From: Bacillota bacterium
Lineage (GTDB): Bacteria; Bacillota; Clostridia; Lachnospirales; Lachnospiraceae
Assembly (NCBI GenBank): GCA_023437885.1
Contig: JAEZFH010000470.1
Span: forward strand, 1-29,973
Length of the DNA stretch: 29,973 nt
Direction of reading: 5' to 3'
Below the pieces are notes generated by a model. That model saw only the letters and a list, made by a program, of their open reading frames with translations. It was not told where the DNA came from and did not search any database. The translations under genes were made by a program, and so were the position numbers. Shown piece after piece: positions 13,611 to 22,130 of the stretch; the first letter of the stretch is position 1, and each line of letters starts with the position of its first letter.

Positions 13611-13697
13611 ACCGCTTGCCTTATGTTTACAACGACAAGCATTAAACTGCTTGCCTTATGTTTACAACGACAAGCGGTAAGCCGCTTGCTTATGTTA
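13596..13697 (+). repeat. Three tandem 35-bp repeats at the end of xpaC
   Basis: Units at 13596-13630 and 13631-13665 differ at only two positions. The third (13666-13697) is shorter and more diverged. Each unit starts AACGACAAGC, contains an in-phase TAA, and forms a small hairpin CAAGC/GCTTG. In the third unit this is a perfect CAAGCGG/CCGCTTG stem. The first unit contains the last codons and stop of xpaC, so the gene's 3' end was duplicated twice. The array may slow or stop RNA polymerase, or stabilise the upstream mRNA. Confidence 0.9.
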
Positions 13698-13721
13698 ATA
13701 AAATGATGGAGGGATAAACCG

Positions 13722-14855
13722 ATGAATAATGAAGTACCGACCCTTACTTTTGAACCTTTTGCCCCAGAGGTGAATGAAGCGCAGCTTGTACAGCAGGAAA
13801 GCGCTGCCCCTAAAGCAGCAGTATTGGACGAAACCAACCTGTCTCCGGAAGAAAAGCGGATGGTGGAGGACTTTGCAGATAAAATTGACCTCACCAAGTC
13901 AAACCTGGTTCTTCAATACGGTGTGGGAGCTCAGAAGAAAATAGCGGATTTCTCGGAAACTGCGTTATCCAATGTGAAAACGAAGGATTTGGGTGAAATT
14001 GGCGAGATGCTCTCCGGCGTAGTGATGGAGCTGAGAAGCTTCGAGTCCGAGGAGGAGGAGAAAGGATTTCTCGGCTTTTTCAAGAAGACCTCCAATAAGC
14101 TGGCAGCGATGAAGACAAAATATGATAAGGCAGAGCTCAACGTCAATAAGATCTGCCAGGCACTCCAGGCGCATCAGATCCAATTATTAAAAGACGTGGC
14201 TATGCTGGATAAAATGTATGATTTGAACAAGACGTATTTTAAAGAGCTGTCCATGTATATACTGGCCGGTAAGAAGAAGCTGGTTAAGGTTCAGGAAGAG
14301 GAGCTTCCGAGACTGATCGCACAGTCGGAACGAAGCGGACTCCCGGAGGATGCACAGGCGGTCAATGACCTTATGGCTGTAATCAACCGTTTTGAGAAAA
14401 AAATCCATGATCTTGAACTGACGAGAATGGTTTCCATACAGATGGCACCCCAGATTCGTCTGGTTCAGGGTAATGACACCATTATGGCAGAAAAGATACA
14501 GTCCACCATCGTGAACACGATTCCGCTGTGGAAAAGCCAGATGGTTCTTGCACTGGGGGTTGCCCACTCCACCCAGGCGGCCAAGGCCCAAAGGGAAGTA
14601 ACGGATATGACCAATGAATTGCTTCGGAAGAATGCAGAGACCCTGAAGCTTGCCACCGTTGAGACGGCAAAGGAATCCGAGCGCGGTGTGGTTGATATCG
14701 AGACCCTGCGTATTACTAATGAGTCTTTGATCTCAACGCTGGATGAGGTTCTCAGGATTCAGACTGAGGGCCGTCAGAAGAGAAAAGAGGCCGAAGTAGA
14801 GCTTCAGCGCATAGAAGGCGAACTAAAGAATAAACTGCTTACCCTCAGCCGCTAG
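13722..14855 (+). CDS. telA: TelA/KlaA-family toxic anion resistance protein
   Basis: A soluble, mostly helical protein of 377 residues, the usual length of the family. After a variable N-terminus (1-45) come the conserved helical core with GEIGEMLSGVVMELRSF, a GFLGFFKK turn (about 110-117), and the typical DLNKTYFKELSMYI segment. The C-terminal part contains RMVSIQMAPQIRLVQGND, NTIPLWKSQMVLALG and a terminal coiled coil. Family members were found through tellurite resistance in plasmid kla/tel operons; chromosomal copies are linked to cell-envelope stress. The biochemical activity is unknown. The ribosome site is GATGGAGGG. It forms a pair with xpaC, separated by the 35-bp repeats, and a strong terminator follows. 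Confidence 0.92.
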   Translation: MNNEVPTLTFEPFAPEVNEAQLVQQESAAPKAAVLDETNLSPEEKRMVEDFADKIDLTKSNLVLQYGVGAQKKIADFSETALSNVKTKDLGEIGEMLSGVVMELRSFESEEEEKGFLGFFKKTSNKLAAMKTKYDKAELNVNKICQALQAHQIQLLKDVAMLDKMYDLNKTYFKELSMYILAGKKKLVKVQEEELPRLIAQSERSGLPEDAQAVNDLMAVINRFEKKIHDLELTRMVSIQMAPQIRLVQGNDTIMAEKIQSTIVNTIPLWKSQMVLALGVAHSTQAAKAQREVTDMTNELLRKNAETLKLATVETAKESERGVVDIETLRITNESLISTLDEVLRIQTEGRQKRKEAEVELQRIEGELKNKLLTLSR

Positions 14856-14921
14856 TGATTGATGGAGCTGTAATGGCAGAGCAGCATGAGAAATAAAAGA
14901 ACTGTCATTGATAATTATAAT

Positions 14922-14977
14922 GCCCCTGGAGCAGACGGGATTAATAAAATCGTTGTCTGCCTTCGGGGGTGCTTTTA
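14922..14977 (+). terminator. Terminator of xpaC-telA
   Basis: GCCCC and GCAGAC (14922-14936) pair with GTCTGC and GGGGG (14955-14969), leaving a small internal loop, followed by TGCTTTTAT. Confidence 0.8.
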
Positions 14978-15103
14978 TATTCAAAGTCTCATGCTGAGCT
15001 TCTTTTGGGTATTACTCGTGCCGTTTACAGTGACGTGTCCAAAAATGTGAAGTACTAATCTGTAATGGCTACGCCTGGTCATGTTCCTTCCGCTTTTATT
15101 TTA
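14978..15103. other. Intergenic stretch before the GGDEF gene
   Basis: I see no gene, RNA or repeat between the telA terminator and the promoter at 15104. Confidence 0.5.
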
Positions 15104-15132
15104 TTGCATCACTGAAACCGCTGTGGTATGAT
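15104..15132 (+). promoter_or_regulatory. Promoter of the GGDEF gene
   Basis: TTGCAT (15104-15109) and TATGAT (15127-15132) are separated by 17 bases. Confidence 0.65.
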
Positions 15133-15221
15133 TTACCTGAGTAAAGTGGTATACGACTGAGATGAATTTAGCAGAAGAGGCTTATGCAGGAGTAACTTTG
15201 GGTAATAACGGAGAAGAGAGT

Positions 15222-16826
15222 ATGGATTTTAATGAATATGATGAGCAAATAAGGGGACAAATTGACCAGGTACTGGCGATACGGATGCAGTGTCCGGAGG
15301 ACACGAAGAATATATGTAAGAAGCTGGTCAGCCTCGGCAAAAAAGAGGGTGATAATAAGCTGCTGGGTTTTGCTTATTATTATCTTGCGGAAGCCTATTT
15401 TGACTGCAATCAATACAATAAGTTTATCCAGAATCTGATTCAGGGATTGGAATACCAGCTTAAGGTTCCGATGGTAAGCCTTCTTGCCAAATCCTATAAT
15501 ATGCTTGGCATCAATGCGGATAATCAAGGGAATATTCCAGCGGCAATTGACTATTATCTGACCTCGTTAAAATACAGTCACGAATACGGGCTGAATTACG
15601 AAGCAGGGCTTGTGAATACCAACATCGGACATATTTATGCCGCTCTTGAGGAATATAAAACAGCAATTCATTATCTGGAAAAGGCATTGAGCTGCTTTCA
15701 TAAAGACAAGGTGGACAAAGACAGCAGCCGGAACCAAATCATTACACAAACTACGATTGCGGCCTGCTATCTGCGGATCGGGGAACGGGAGACAGCCTTT
15801 CATTGGTTCGAGCGGATAGAGAAGGAACGGGGCAGGTTTGAAGACGACAGCCATTATCCTATCATTATCCTTTGCTTTGAAGTACTTTTTTTCCATACGA
15901 TGGAGGAATATGCTAAGCGGGATGAGCGGATCAGCCAGCTGATCGTAATAATAGAAGAGGTTTCTTCCCTGTTGGATATCTATGATGAAGCGTTTCTTCT
16001 TTGTGATATATTAAATGAAATTGGGCATTACCACGATTATTGGAGAGTCCTGGAACGGGTAGAGCTGCTGACCCGGCAGGCGGGCATCACCAACATGCGG
16101 TTAAAGGTGCTAAGGCATAAACTGCAGTATTATAAGCTTATGCATAACGAGAAGGACTATATGCTGGCCTGTGCCGATTACTTTGTACTATCGGAGCAGC
16201 TGGAGGCTGAGAATAAAGCGAATGCCAGGAGTGCCATTGAGCTTCGCATGGATCTGGAGGCGATTAAGGAGAAGCAGAGTGTGATTCAGGAGGAGAACAA
16301 GCTGCTTCTTGAGAAATCACAGAGGGACCCTCTGACCAAGCTTCCCAACCGTGACCGGCTGAACGAGTATTCCGAACTTGCTTTTGAACGGGCATCCCGA
16401 AGCAAAACAAGCCTGGGAATCGAGATATTTGATATTGATTGCTTTAAGGAATATAACGATACCTTCGGTCATCAGGCCGGGGACAAATGCCTGAAGAAGA
16501 TTGCGAAGCTTCTCCATGCCCTGATGGATCGCGGAATATTCTGTGCACGCTACGGCGGGGATGAATTCATCATCCTGTATGAAAATAAAACCGACGATGA
16601 GATTCTGGAAATCGCAAGAAAACTGCAGCAGGATGTCATTGATTTAAAGCTCAGGGGAAATACGGTGGAGCGGCCGATGATCACCATATCCCAGGGTATA
16701 CGCAATTCTGTGCCCGTGGAAGGGAATAAGATTTGGGATTATTTCTATGCGGCGGATATGGCGATGTATAGGATAAAGCGCGCCAATAAAAATGATATTG
16801 GGTTGGTGCACAAGGCAAACGAATAA
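15222..16826 (+). CDS. TPR-GGDEF diguanylate cyclase
   Basis: A cytoplasmic protein of 534 residues that probably makes cyclic di-GMP from two GTP. The N-terminal 340 residues are helical repeats of TPR type, for example LLAKSYNMLGINADNQGNIPAAIDYYL and LVNTNIGHIYAALEEYKTAIHYLEKAL. A short coiled coil follows, then the GGDEF domain starting RDPLTKLPNRDRL. The active-site loop YGGDEFIIL is intact, as are DIDCFKEYND and FGHQAGD. No RxxD inhibitory site precedes GGDEF, so product feedback through that site is not expected. The start at 15222 follows GGAGAAGAG. An in-frame ATG at 15162 would add 20 residues but has no ribosome site. It lies 33 bases before the CapA-like gene, so the two may be co-transcribed. 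No membrane segment is seen; TPR partners probably control it. Confidence 0.9.
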   Translation: MDFNEYDEQIRGQIDQVLAIRMQCPEDTKNICKKLVSLGKKEGDNKLLGFAYYYLAEAYFDCNQYNKFIQNLIQGLEYQLKVPMVSLLAKSYNMLGINADNQGNIPAAIDYYLTSLKYSHEYGLNYEAGLVNTNIGHIYAALEEYKTAIHYLEKALSCFHKDKVDKDSSRNQIITQTTIAACYLRIGERETAFHWFERIEKERGRFEDDSHYPIIILCFEVLFFHTMEEYAKRDERISQLIVIIEEVSSLLDIYDEAFLLCDILNEIGHYHDYWRVLERVELLTRQAGITNMRLKVLRHKLQYYKLMHNEKDYMLACADYFVLSEQLEAENKANARSAIELRMDLEAIKEKQSVIQEENKLLLEKSQRDPLTKLPNRDRLNEYSELAFERASRSKTSLGIEIFDIDCFKEYNDTFGHQAGDKCLKKIAKLLHALMDRGIFCARYGGDEFIILYENKTDDEILEIARKLQQDVIDLKLRGNTVERPMITISQGIRNSVPVEGNKIWDYFYAADMAMYRIKRANKNDIGLVHKANE

Positions 16827-16859
16827 GGTCGGAGAGTCAGGGAAAGGAATAGAAATAAC

Positions 16860-18350
16860 ATGACAAAAAGCAGACTGGCGATGAAATTACTAGGGCTTAG
16901 CTTAATTCTTTTTATCCTGGGAAAGGATACGGACGAAGCTTGGGCATATCCGGAGGCAGAGGCTGCAGTCAAGGCAGCTGCAATCAGCAATTACAGCTCC
17001 TCGGACGGAGGCGGAGAGGATACAGCCAGTGCCGGAGAAGGAATGGGTACAGGGAAAGCTGTGACCGCAGGTGATGGCACCGGCGAAGAGAAGGTGGAAG
17101 CCAAGGAAGCAGCGGCTGGACAGGAAGAACCTGAGAATACGGAAGAGGATAAAGAGTATCAGGGAGAGCTTATTCTGAGTACGGAACACCTTTCCCTGCA
17201 GCAGGGTGACAGCGCTGTGCTGGAGGCAGAACTTACCGGGGATAATTTCATGGGTAAGAAACTGCGATATCAGAGCAGCGATACGAAGATAGCCACAGTC
17301 AGCCAGAGCGGTAAAGTGAAAGCACTGCACTGGGGGACAGCAACGATCACTGTGACCCTGGGGAAGGCCAGAGCAAAATGCAGGGTTACGGTATCGAAGG
17401 ACATAACGCTCACCATCAGTGCGGCAGGGGATTGTACCTTTTCCAGTGACATAAAGCAGCCTGCCAATGTGAATTTCTTCTCGGTATATAATAAGGTGAA
17501 AAATGACTCATACTTTTTCAAGAATGTAAAATCCATCTTTGAGAAGGACGATATGACTATCGTAAATTTTGAAGGGACCTTAAGCAATCAGGGAAAGAGA
17601 GAGGATAAGCAGTGGGCCTTCCGGGGCAAGCCCTCCTATATCAATATCCTGAAGGAAGGATCGGTAGAAGCGGTTGCATTTGCCAATAATCATGTCCGGG
17701 ACTACGGTGAGATCAGCTACACGGATACGATCAAAAGCTTTGAAAAGGCAGGGATACGTTATTCCTCCTATGAAAAAACCGGAATCTATGAGGTGAAAGG
17801 GATGAAGATCGGCATGGTCTCCGTTCAGGAGACCGGGAGAAGCGATAGCAAGACTGTGCTGAGAAGAGCTCTGAAGGCCATCAAAAAGGAAAAAACAGAC
17901 CTTTTAATTGTCAGCTTTCATTGGGGAACGGAGAGGAGCAGCCGCATTACAAAATCCCAGAGAGAGCTGAGCCGGATTGCCGTTGACGAAGGAGGAGCGG
18001 ATCTGGTGCTGGGTCATCATCCCCATGTTCTCCAACCGGTAGAAAAATATAAGAATGCTTATATTGTATATAGCCTAGGGAATTTCTGCTTCGGCGGAAA
18101 CACGAATCCGCCGGATAAGGATACGATGATCTTCCGGCAGACCTTTACCTTCCATAATGATGAATTGCTGCAGACGGATGAGGTTCGCGTCATTCCCTGC
18201 TCCGTATCCTCCACGGATCGGCGCAATAATTATCAGCCCACTCCGAGTACCGGGAGCGAAAAGAAAAGAATATTGAAGAAAATCAACGGATACTGCAAGC
18301 AATATGGCATTTCCTTTGATAAGAACGGAAGCATTATTATGAATAAATAA
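16860..18350 (+). CDS. Secreted Big2-CapA protein (capsule biosynthesis-type phosphoesterase fold)
   Basis: A protein of 496 residues. The N-terminal helix (KLLGLSLILFILG) is a signal peptide or anchor, followed by a low-complexity Ala/Gly/Glu linker (about 32-95). A Big2 Ig-like domain (about 100-178) shows KIATVSQSGKVKALHWGTATITV. The CapA (PGA_cap) domain (about 180-460) has the metallophosphoesterase-like motifs SAAGDCTF, NFEGTLSN, FANNHVRDYG, SFHWGTE, LGHHPHVLQP and YSLGNFCFGG. Some CapA relatives act in poly-gamma-glutamate synthesis or transport; many clostridial ones are uncharacterised extracellular proteins. The ribosome site is GGGAAAGGAA. Big2 suggests surface attachment or wall binding. 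Its position behind a diguanylate cyclase gene hints at a role in envelope or matrix production, which is inference only. A strong terminator follows. Confidence 0.88.
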   Translation: MTKSRLAMKLLGLSLILFILGKDTDEAWAYPEAEAAVKAAAISNYSSSDGGGEDTASAGEGMGTGKAVTAGDGTGEEKVEAKEAAAGQEEPENTEEDKEYQGELILSTEHLSLQQGDSAVLEAELTGDNFMGKKLRYQSSDTKIATVSQSGKVKALHWGTATITVTLGKARAKCRVTVSKDITLTISAAGDCTFSSDIKQPANVNFFSVYNKVKNDSYFFKNVKSIFEKDDMTIVNFEGTLSNQGKREDKQWAFRGKPSYINILKEGSVEAVAFANNHVRDYGEISYTDTIKSFEKAGIRYSSYEKTGIYEVKGMKIGMVSVQETGRSDSKTVLRRALKAIKKEKTDLLIVSFHWGTERSSRITKSQRELSRIAVDEGGADLVLGHHPHVLQPVEKYKNAYIVYSLGNFCFGGNTNPPDKDTMIFRQTFTFHNDELLQTDEVRVIPCSVSSTDRRNNYQPTPSTGSEKKRILKKINGYCKQYGISFDKNGSIIMNK

Positions 18351-18366
18351 GCAGTCTTGGGATGAA

Positions 18367-18395
18367 ACAGCCGGCAGATAACATCTGCCGGCTGT
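18367..18395. terminator. Strong bidirectional terminator
   Basis: ACAGCCGGCAGA (18367-18378) pairs perfectly with TCTGCCGGCTGT (18384-18395) around a 5-base loop. It lies between the plus-strand CapA gene and the minus-strand phosphatase-fold gene, so it serves both. Confidence 0.9.
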
Positions 18396-18419
18396 AATTA
18401 TGTCCTGTTATAATTTACT

Positions 18420-19181
18420 TTATTGCGGTAAGACAAGATCGGCGCAAACAGGATAGTGATCGGACAGATATACACCGCTTTGACAATCCTCCCAGAGGGA
18501 TATCTGACGGCACCGGATACTGCTCTCGGCAAAAATATAATCGATCTTTTCCGGATTATCCGAACGTCCAAAATCATGAAAGGTTCCCTTTATGTCAGCA
18601 GTCAAATCAATAAGCTGCGGGTATGACTTTAAGGGTTCCATCTCCTCTGAGGCGGGATAGGCATTAAAATCGCCGGTCAATATAACCGGGGCCGAAATAA
18701 ATGTCTCTTCCTGCCGGATTCGGTTCAGAATCTGGCTGAGTCCCAGGCTTCGGGCTTCGCTCCCGATATGGTCCAGATGAGTGTTGTAAAGACGGAACAC
18801 CTGATTTGTCTTAAGGTGATGCAGCAATGCCATGGTACAGGTGCGGGGGCAATCGCTTTGGCTGGGATAGCGTGAGCCGGGCAGCATCGGAGTTTCCGAA
18901 AGCCAGAACACATCCATCTTCAGCAAATTAAAATCAGACTTTCGGTAAGCAATGCATGTCTGCTCATCCTGCAAATTTCGATCTCTGCCGCAGCCGATGA
19001 TATAATAATCCTGCAGCTGTTCCTTGAGCCATGCCGATACATGGGGCAGCACCTCCTGGAAGCAGATTACATCGGGAGACTCCTTTTGGATTTTATCCAA
19101 TAGCAGGGGCTTCCTGTAATCAAAATTATTTATACCGTCCTGTCCGTAGTCACAGCGTATATTAAAGGTAGTTAATTTCAT
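18420..19181 (-). CDS. Endonuclease/exonuclease/phosphatase-family hydrolase
   Basis: An enzyme of 253 residues with the four-layer DNase I-like fold, which cleaves phosphoester bonds with Mg2+. The motifs are in order: TFNIRCD (4-10), the metal ligand E in CFQEVLP, YNTHLDH (the catalytic His region), LTGDFNAYP, KIDYIFA and the C-terminal SDHYPVCADL. There is no signal peptide, so it acts in the cytoplasm. The start follows GGAGACGAAC. The substrate cannot be read from sequence: members act on nucleic acids, inositol phosphates, phospholipids or sugar-linked phosphodiesters. It is the last gene on the minus strand, behind the LacI regulator of a sugar locus. It has a possible -10 box (TATAAT at 19224-19229, minus strand) of its own. 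Confidence 0.9.
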   Translation of the reverse strand: MKLTTFNIRCDYGQDGINNFDYRKPLLLDKIQKESPDVICFQEVLPHVSAWLKEQLQDYYIIGCGRDRNLQDEQTCIAYRKSDFNLLKMDVFWLSETPMLPGSRYPSQSDCPRTCTMALLHHLKTNQVFRLYNTHLDHIGSEARSLGLSQILNRIRQEETFISAPVILTGDFNAYPASEEMEPLKSYPQLIDLTADIKGTFHDFGRSDNPEKIDYIFAESSIRCRQISLWEDCQSGVYLSDHYPVCADLVLPQ

Positions 19182-19201
19182 GTTCGTCTCCGTTTCTGCC
19201 T

Positions 19202-19300
19202 GTGCGTATTTCTACGAATGCATATTATACGAATGCGCTTTTCTGTGCATGTAAATTTATGCGCTTTCGCATTTTTGCGTATTCGCAAAAATGCACATGT
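19202..19300. repeat. Cluster of ATGC-rich palindromes with a perfect 11-bp hairpin
   Basis: GCATTTTTGCG (19269-19279) and CGCAAAAATGC (19284-19294) form a perfect inverted repeat around TATT. Nearby are two copies of TACGAATGC and further GTGCATG/ATGCGC words. There is no T-run on either strand. It lies between the LacI gene and the phosphatase-fold gene and could act as a weak terminator, an mRNA processing site or an operator. Confidence 0.7.
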
Positions 19301-19327
19301 ATTGAGTTCATTTCTCTGTCTGTGCGG

Positions 19328-20353
19328 TTACTTTAAAAGTGATATACAGGAGCCTCTTCTGATTAGAGAGGATTTGTATACAAGATGCTTTGTGCCGGAA
19401 CCCTGGAGCATATCAAACAGCAGTTCCACACTGGAAAGTGCCATCTGATCTGCCGGCTGTGCCACGGTATCCAGAGAGGGATGATAAAACTCCGCCTGTT
19501 CAATGCCGTCAAAGCCGATCAGGGAGATATCCTCGGGGATTCGAAGTCCGCTGGACAGGATGGCCTTCGCGGCTCCGATTGCCACAATATCTGCAAAGAC
19601 GAACACAGCAGTCATATCCTTGTGCTTGGTCAGCAGCTGCTTCATCATCTTGAAGCCAAAATCATAGCCGGACAGGATGGAAAAATCGGTGGCCACCAAA
19701 GTTGGGTCATACGGAAGATTGAATTCCTTCACAGCGCGCAGATAACCGCTTAGTCTTAGAGAGTTCGGGGTGATTTTATCAAGCGGAGCGTTATAAATGA
19801 AGCCGATCTTCTTGTGGCCGAGAGAAACCAGGTATTCTACGGCACGGAATGCTTCTGCTTCATCGTCAATCCGGACGCTGGAATAGCTTTCTTCGGGAAT
19901 TTCATCATCTGCCGAAACCGTCAGAAAGACACAGGGGACTTTCAAGTGCTTGAATTTATCGGCGGAATAATGAAAAGAACCACCCATGATAATAACTCCC
20001 TGAAGATTTCGGTCCTTTGCCTCCTGAATGGCGATGTCCAATTCGTCCTGCACATCGTTTACATTTTGAATAATGAGCTGGTATCCTCTTAAGGATACCT
20101 TTTGCTCAATGATATGGATCATTTTTTGGAAGAAAGGGTTATCAATGGATTTCACCAGTAATGCAACGCATTTGGAATGGTTGGATTTCAGGTTGCGGGC
20201 GCTGTTGTTGGGAACATAGTTATATTCCTTAACGATTGCCATGATCTTTTCCCTGGTCTTTGGACTGACAGGCCCGGAATTATTGATAACCCTGGATACA
20301 GTAGTAATGCCTACACCTGAAAGCTTTGCAATTTCTTTGATTGTAATATCCAT
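19328..20353 (-). CDS. LacI-family regulator of the oligosaccharide locus
   Basis: A repressor of 341 residues. The N-terminal helix-turn-helix (about 4-24) reads IKEIAKLSGVGITTVSRVIN, the hinge is PNNSARNLKS (about 50-59), and a periplasmic-binding-protein-like sugar-sensing domain fills 60-341. The ribosome site is GGGTGAG. Its own promoter lies at 20409-20437, after the terminator of the transporter operon. The best targets in the window are the CG-centred palindromes TGAAAACGTTACCA (minus strand, 24056-24069) and TGAAAACGTTTCCA (24273-24286). These lie just downstream of the two divergent sugar-gene promoters and match the LacI/CcpA-type operator pattern. The likely inducer is the imported oligosaccharide or a product of it. 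Confidence 0.93.
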   Translation of the reverse strand: MDITIKEIAKLSGVGITTVSRVINNSGPVSPKTREKIMAIVKEYNYVPNNSARNLKSNHSKCVALLVKSIDNPFFQKMIHIIEQKVSLRGYQLIIQNVNDVQDELDIAIQEAKDRNLQGVIIMGGSFHYSADKFKHLKVPCVFLTVSADDEIPEESYSSVRIDDEAEAFRAVEYLVSLGHKKIGFIYNAPLDKITPNSLRLSGYLRAVKEFNLPYDPTLVATDFSILSGYDFGFKMMKQLLTKHKDMTAVFVFADIVAIGAAKAILSSGLRIPEDISLIGFDGIEQAEFYHPSLDTVAQPADQMALSSVELLFDMLQGSGTKHLVYKSSLIRRGSCISLLK

Positions 20354-20408
20354 ATGCTCACCCTATACTCCATTTATTTATAATTGATATCCCTCATGCA
20401 CTTTTTGT

Positions 20409-20437
20409 ATTATACAATAATTGCCGGGGGTTTGCCA
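20409..20437 (-). promoter_or_regulatory. Promoter of the LacI-family gene
   Basis: On the minus strand, TGGCAA (20432-20437) and TATAAT (20409-20414) are 17 bases apart. The -35 box starts about 10 bases after the upstream terminator stem. Confidence 0.6.
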
Positions 20438-20447
20438 CTAAAATATT

Positions 20448-20467
20448 GGGGAGACCAAAGTCTCCCC
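20448..20467 (-). terminator. Terminator of the sugar transporter operon
   Basis: GGGGAGAC (20448-20455) pairs perfectly with GTCTCCCC (20460-20467) around a 4-base loop. On the minus strand it is followed by AATATTTTAG. Confidence 0.75.
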
Positions 20468-20481
20468 ATGAATGATACTTA

Positions 20482-22074
20482 TTATTTACCAACCGGTGTA
20501 AAGTTTGCCAATTGGGATTTTACTTCCTCAATTACCTTATTGATTCCAGCCTGCTCCAGCTGACGTCTGTATTCTGCAACAGCTTCCTTGGGATCTTGTG
20601 TGGTCTTACCAAGCATGATCTGAATGCCTAACTGAGCATTTACGTTGGAAATAGCGGCAATTTCTGTGGTTACGTTGCTGGAGTCGAAGTTAAAACCAAC
20701 ATAGGGGTTATCAATGGCAACCTTGTTCCAGGCTTCGTTTAACTCATACCGGCGGGGATCTTCTGTTGCGTAGGGGATATTGAAACGGTCATTTCTGAGG
20801 GACCATACGGAAAAACCGCCGCCGTCTTTCTCAGCATTATAGCTGGCCGGACGTGTTGCCAGACCGTCTTTAATCTCATACTGTCTGCCTTCGATACCGT
20901 ATTGAATTAATCTGTAATAGGATTCGTCGGTCATGAACTTTTCAATCGCCATCAGCGCACGCTCGGGATTGTCTGAGGTGGTGCTGATTACAGTTGAATT
21001 TTCCACGCCCATTTTTCTCTTAATCTTGCCTAATTTCTCTGCAAAGCAGTAGAAGTCGGTGTCTACGCCTAATTTTTCATTGATGGTTCCGAAGGTTCCA
21101 GACCAGTCTGCCATATGAGTGATATAGGAAGCAGACAGACCGTTTATGAAATTATCCTTTGCACTCTGCTGGGAAGACAGAACATCCTTGGTCCAATAAC
21201 CCTTATCTGCCCATTGACGCATCTTTACTGCAAAATCCTCGAATTCCTGTGTAAATGCAGGGTGGAAGACGTCGGTATAGTTTTCAACGCTGGTAGATGC
21301 AAGGAACATCTCGGAAGTAGTGATTCCAGGTGCTTCAGAGATCCAGGTTCCGGTGGTGTCGATGAATAAACGGTACAGGTCCATTGCAAGTGCGGAGGAA
21401 CCGTTTAACGGAACCATTGCGCCCTCTGCCAGGGCTGCATCCATATACGCTTCCATGGTTTCAATGGAATTAACTTCTGCAATACCGTATTTTTCTCTCA
21501 GATCCCGGCGGGTAACAAAGCCGGAGGGAGTGAACTCGCTGTATAAGGTAGGAATACCGTAGATACGTCCGTTTACTTTGGTTGAAGCCCATACATTTTC
21601 AGGGATTTCTGCTTTTAACGTAGGTGCATAGGTATCCAGCATATCTGTGATATCTACCAGGGCATCCTGATTGGCGATGGTGCTGTAAGGCATTACCGCA
21701 TTGGGAGAAGCATGTGACATATCAAATTTTTCACCGGATGCAAAAACAAGCGGGTACTTGGTGCCGATATCACCCCAGTCAATATATTTAATCTCAAGGG
21801 TTGCGTTGATATCAGCTTTCAGCTTCTTGTTGATTTCCGCTAAAATATCCGGATTTGCAACTCCTTCACTGCCCCAAAGATAATATACCAGCTTCACTTC
21901 CTTGGAGAGGTCTATTGCATTTTCTTTGCCCGGAGCTACGGTGCTTGTGGGCTCTTTTGTGGTATTGCCGTCCGACGGTGTGCCTCCGTCTGTTTTTTTG
22001 GCACATCCGGCAAAGGAAGCGGCAAGAAAAATCATTGCAAGTCCCAATGCCAACAGTCGTTTCATTTTTTTCAT
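20482..22074 (-). CDS. Extracellular sugar-binding lipoprotein of an ABC importer
   Basis: A protein of 530 residues. The signal peptide ends in the lipobox LAASFAGC, so Cys24 is the lipid-anchored residue. A Thr/Pro/Gly-rich linker follows (about 27-48), then a type I solute-binding fold starting KLVYYLWGSEGVANPD. The size and the C-terminal helices (EAVAEYRRQLEQAGINKVIEE) resemble the LplA-like group that binds complex oligosaccharides, larger than the 400-residue maltose-binding type. The ribosome site is AAGGAGG. It is the third gene of a minus-strand operon after two permeases and is closed by a terminator at 20448-20467. No ATPase gene is present, so a shared MsmX/UgpC-type ATPase is probably used. 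The ligand is probably the substrate of the divergent GH35 and GH94 enzymes. Confidence 0.93.
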   Translation of the reverse strand: MKKMKRLLALGLAMIFLAASFAGCAKKTDGGTPSDGNTTKEPTSTVAPGKENAIDLSKEVKLVYYLWGSEGVANPDILAEINKKLKADINATLEIKYIDWGDIGTKYPLVFASGEKFDMSHASPNAVMPYSTIANQDALVDITDMLDTYAPTLKAEIPENVWASTKVNGRIYGIPTLYSEFTPSGFVTRRDLREKYGIAEVNSIETMEAYMDAALAEGAMVPLNGSSALAMDLYRLFIDTTGTWISEAPGITTSEMFLASTSVENYTDVFHPAFTQEFEDFAVKMRQWADKGYWTKDVLSSQQSAKDNFINGLSASYITHMADWSGTFGTINEKLGVDTDFYCFAEKLGKIKRKMGVENSTVISTTSDNPERALMAIEKFMTDESYYRLIQYGIEGRQYEIKDGLATRPASYNAEKDGGGFSVWSLRNDRFNIPYATEDPRRYELNEAWNKVAIDNPYVGFNFDSSNVTTEIAAISNVNAQLGIQIMLGKTTQDPKEAVAEYRRQLEQAGINKVIEEVKSQLANFTPVGK

Positions 22075-22130
22075 TTTTATATCCTCCTTAAATATTTTTT
22101 ATAATCTAAATCGCCGTATACTGCGATCAG

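Noticed and set aside
13596..13697. CRISPR array
   Set aside because: The 35-bp units follow one another without spacers and start inside the xpaC stop codon, so this is a tandem duplication.
13722..14855. Several long minus-strand frames across telA, pheT and the GGDEF gene
   Set aside because: All are shadows of well-supported plus-strand genes and have no ribosome sites or family features.
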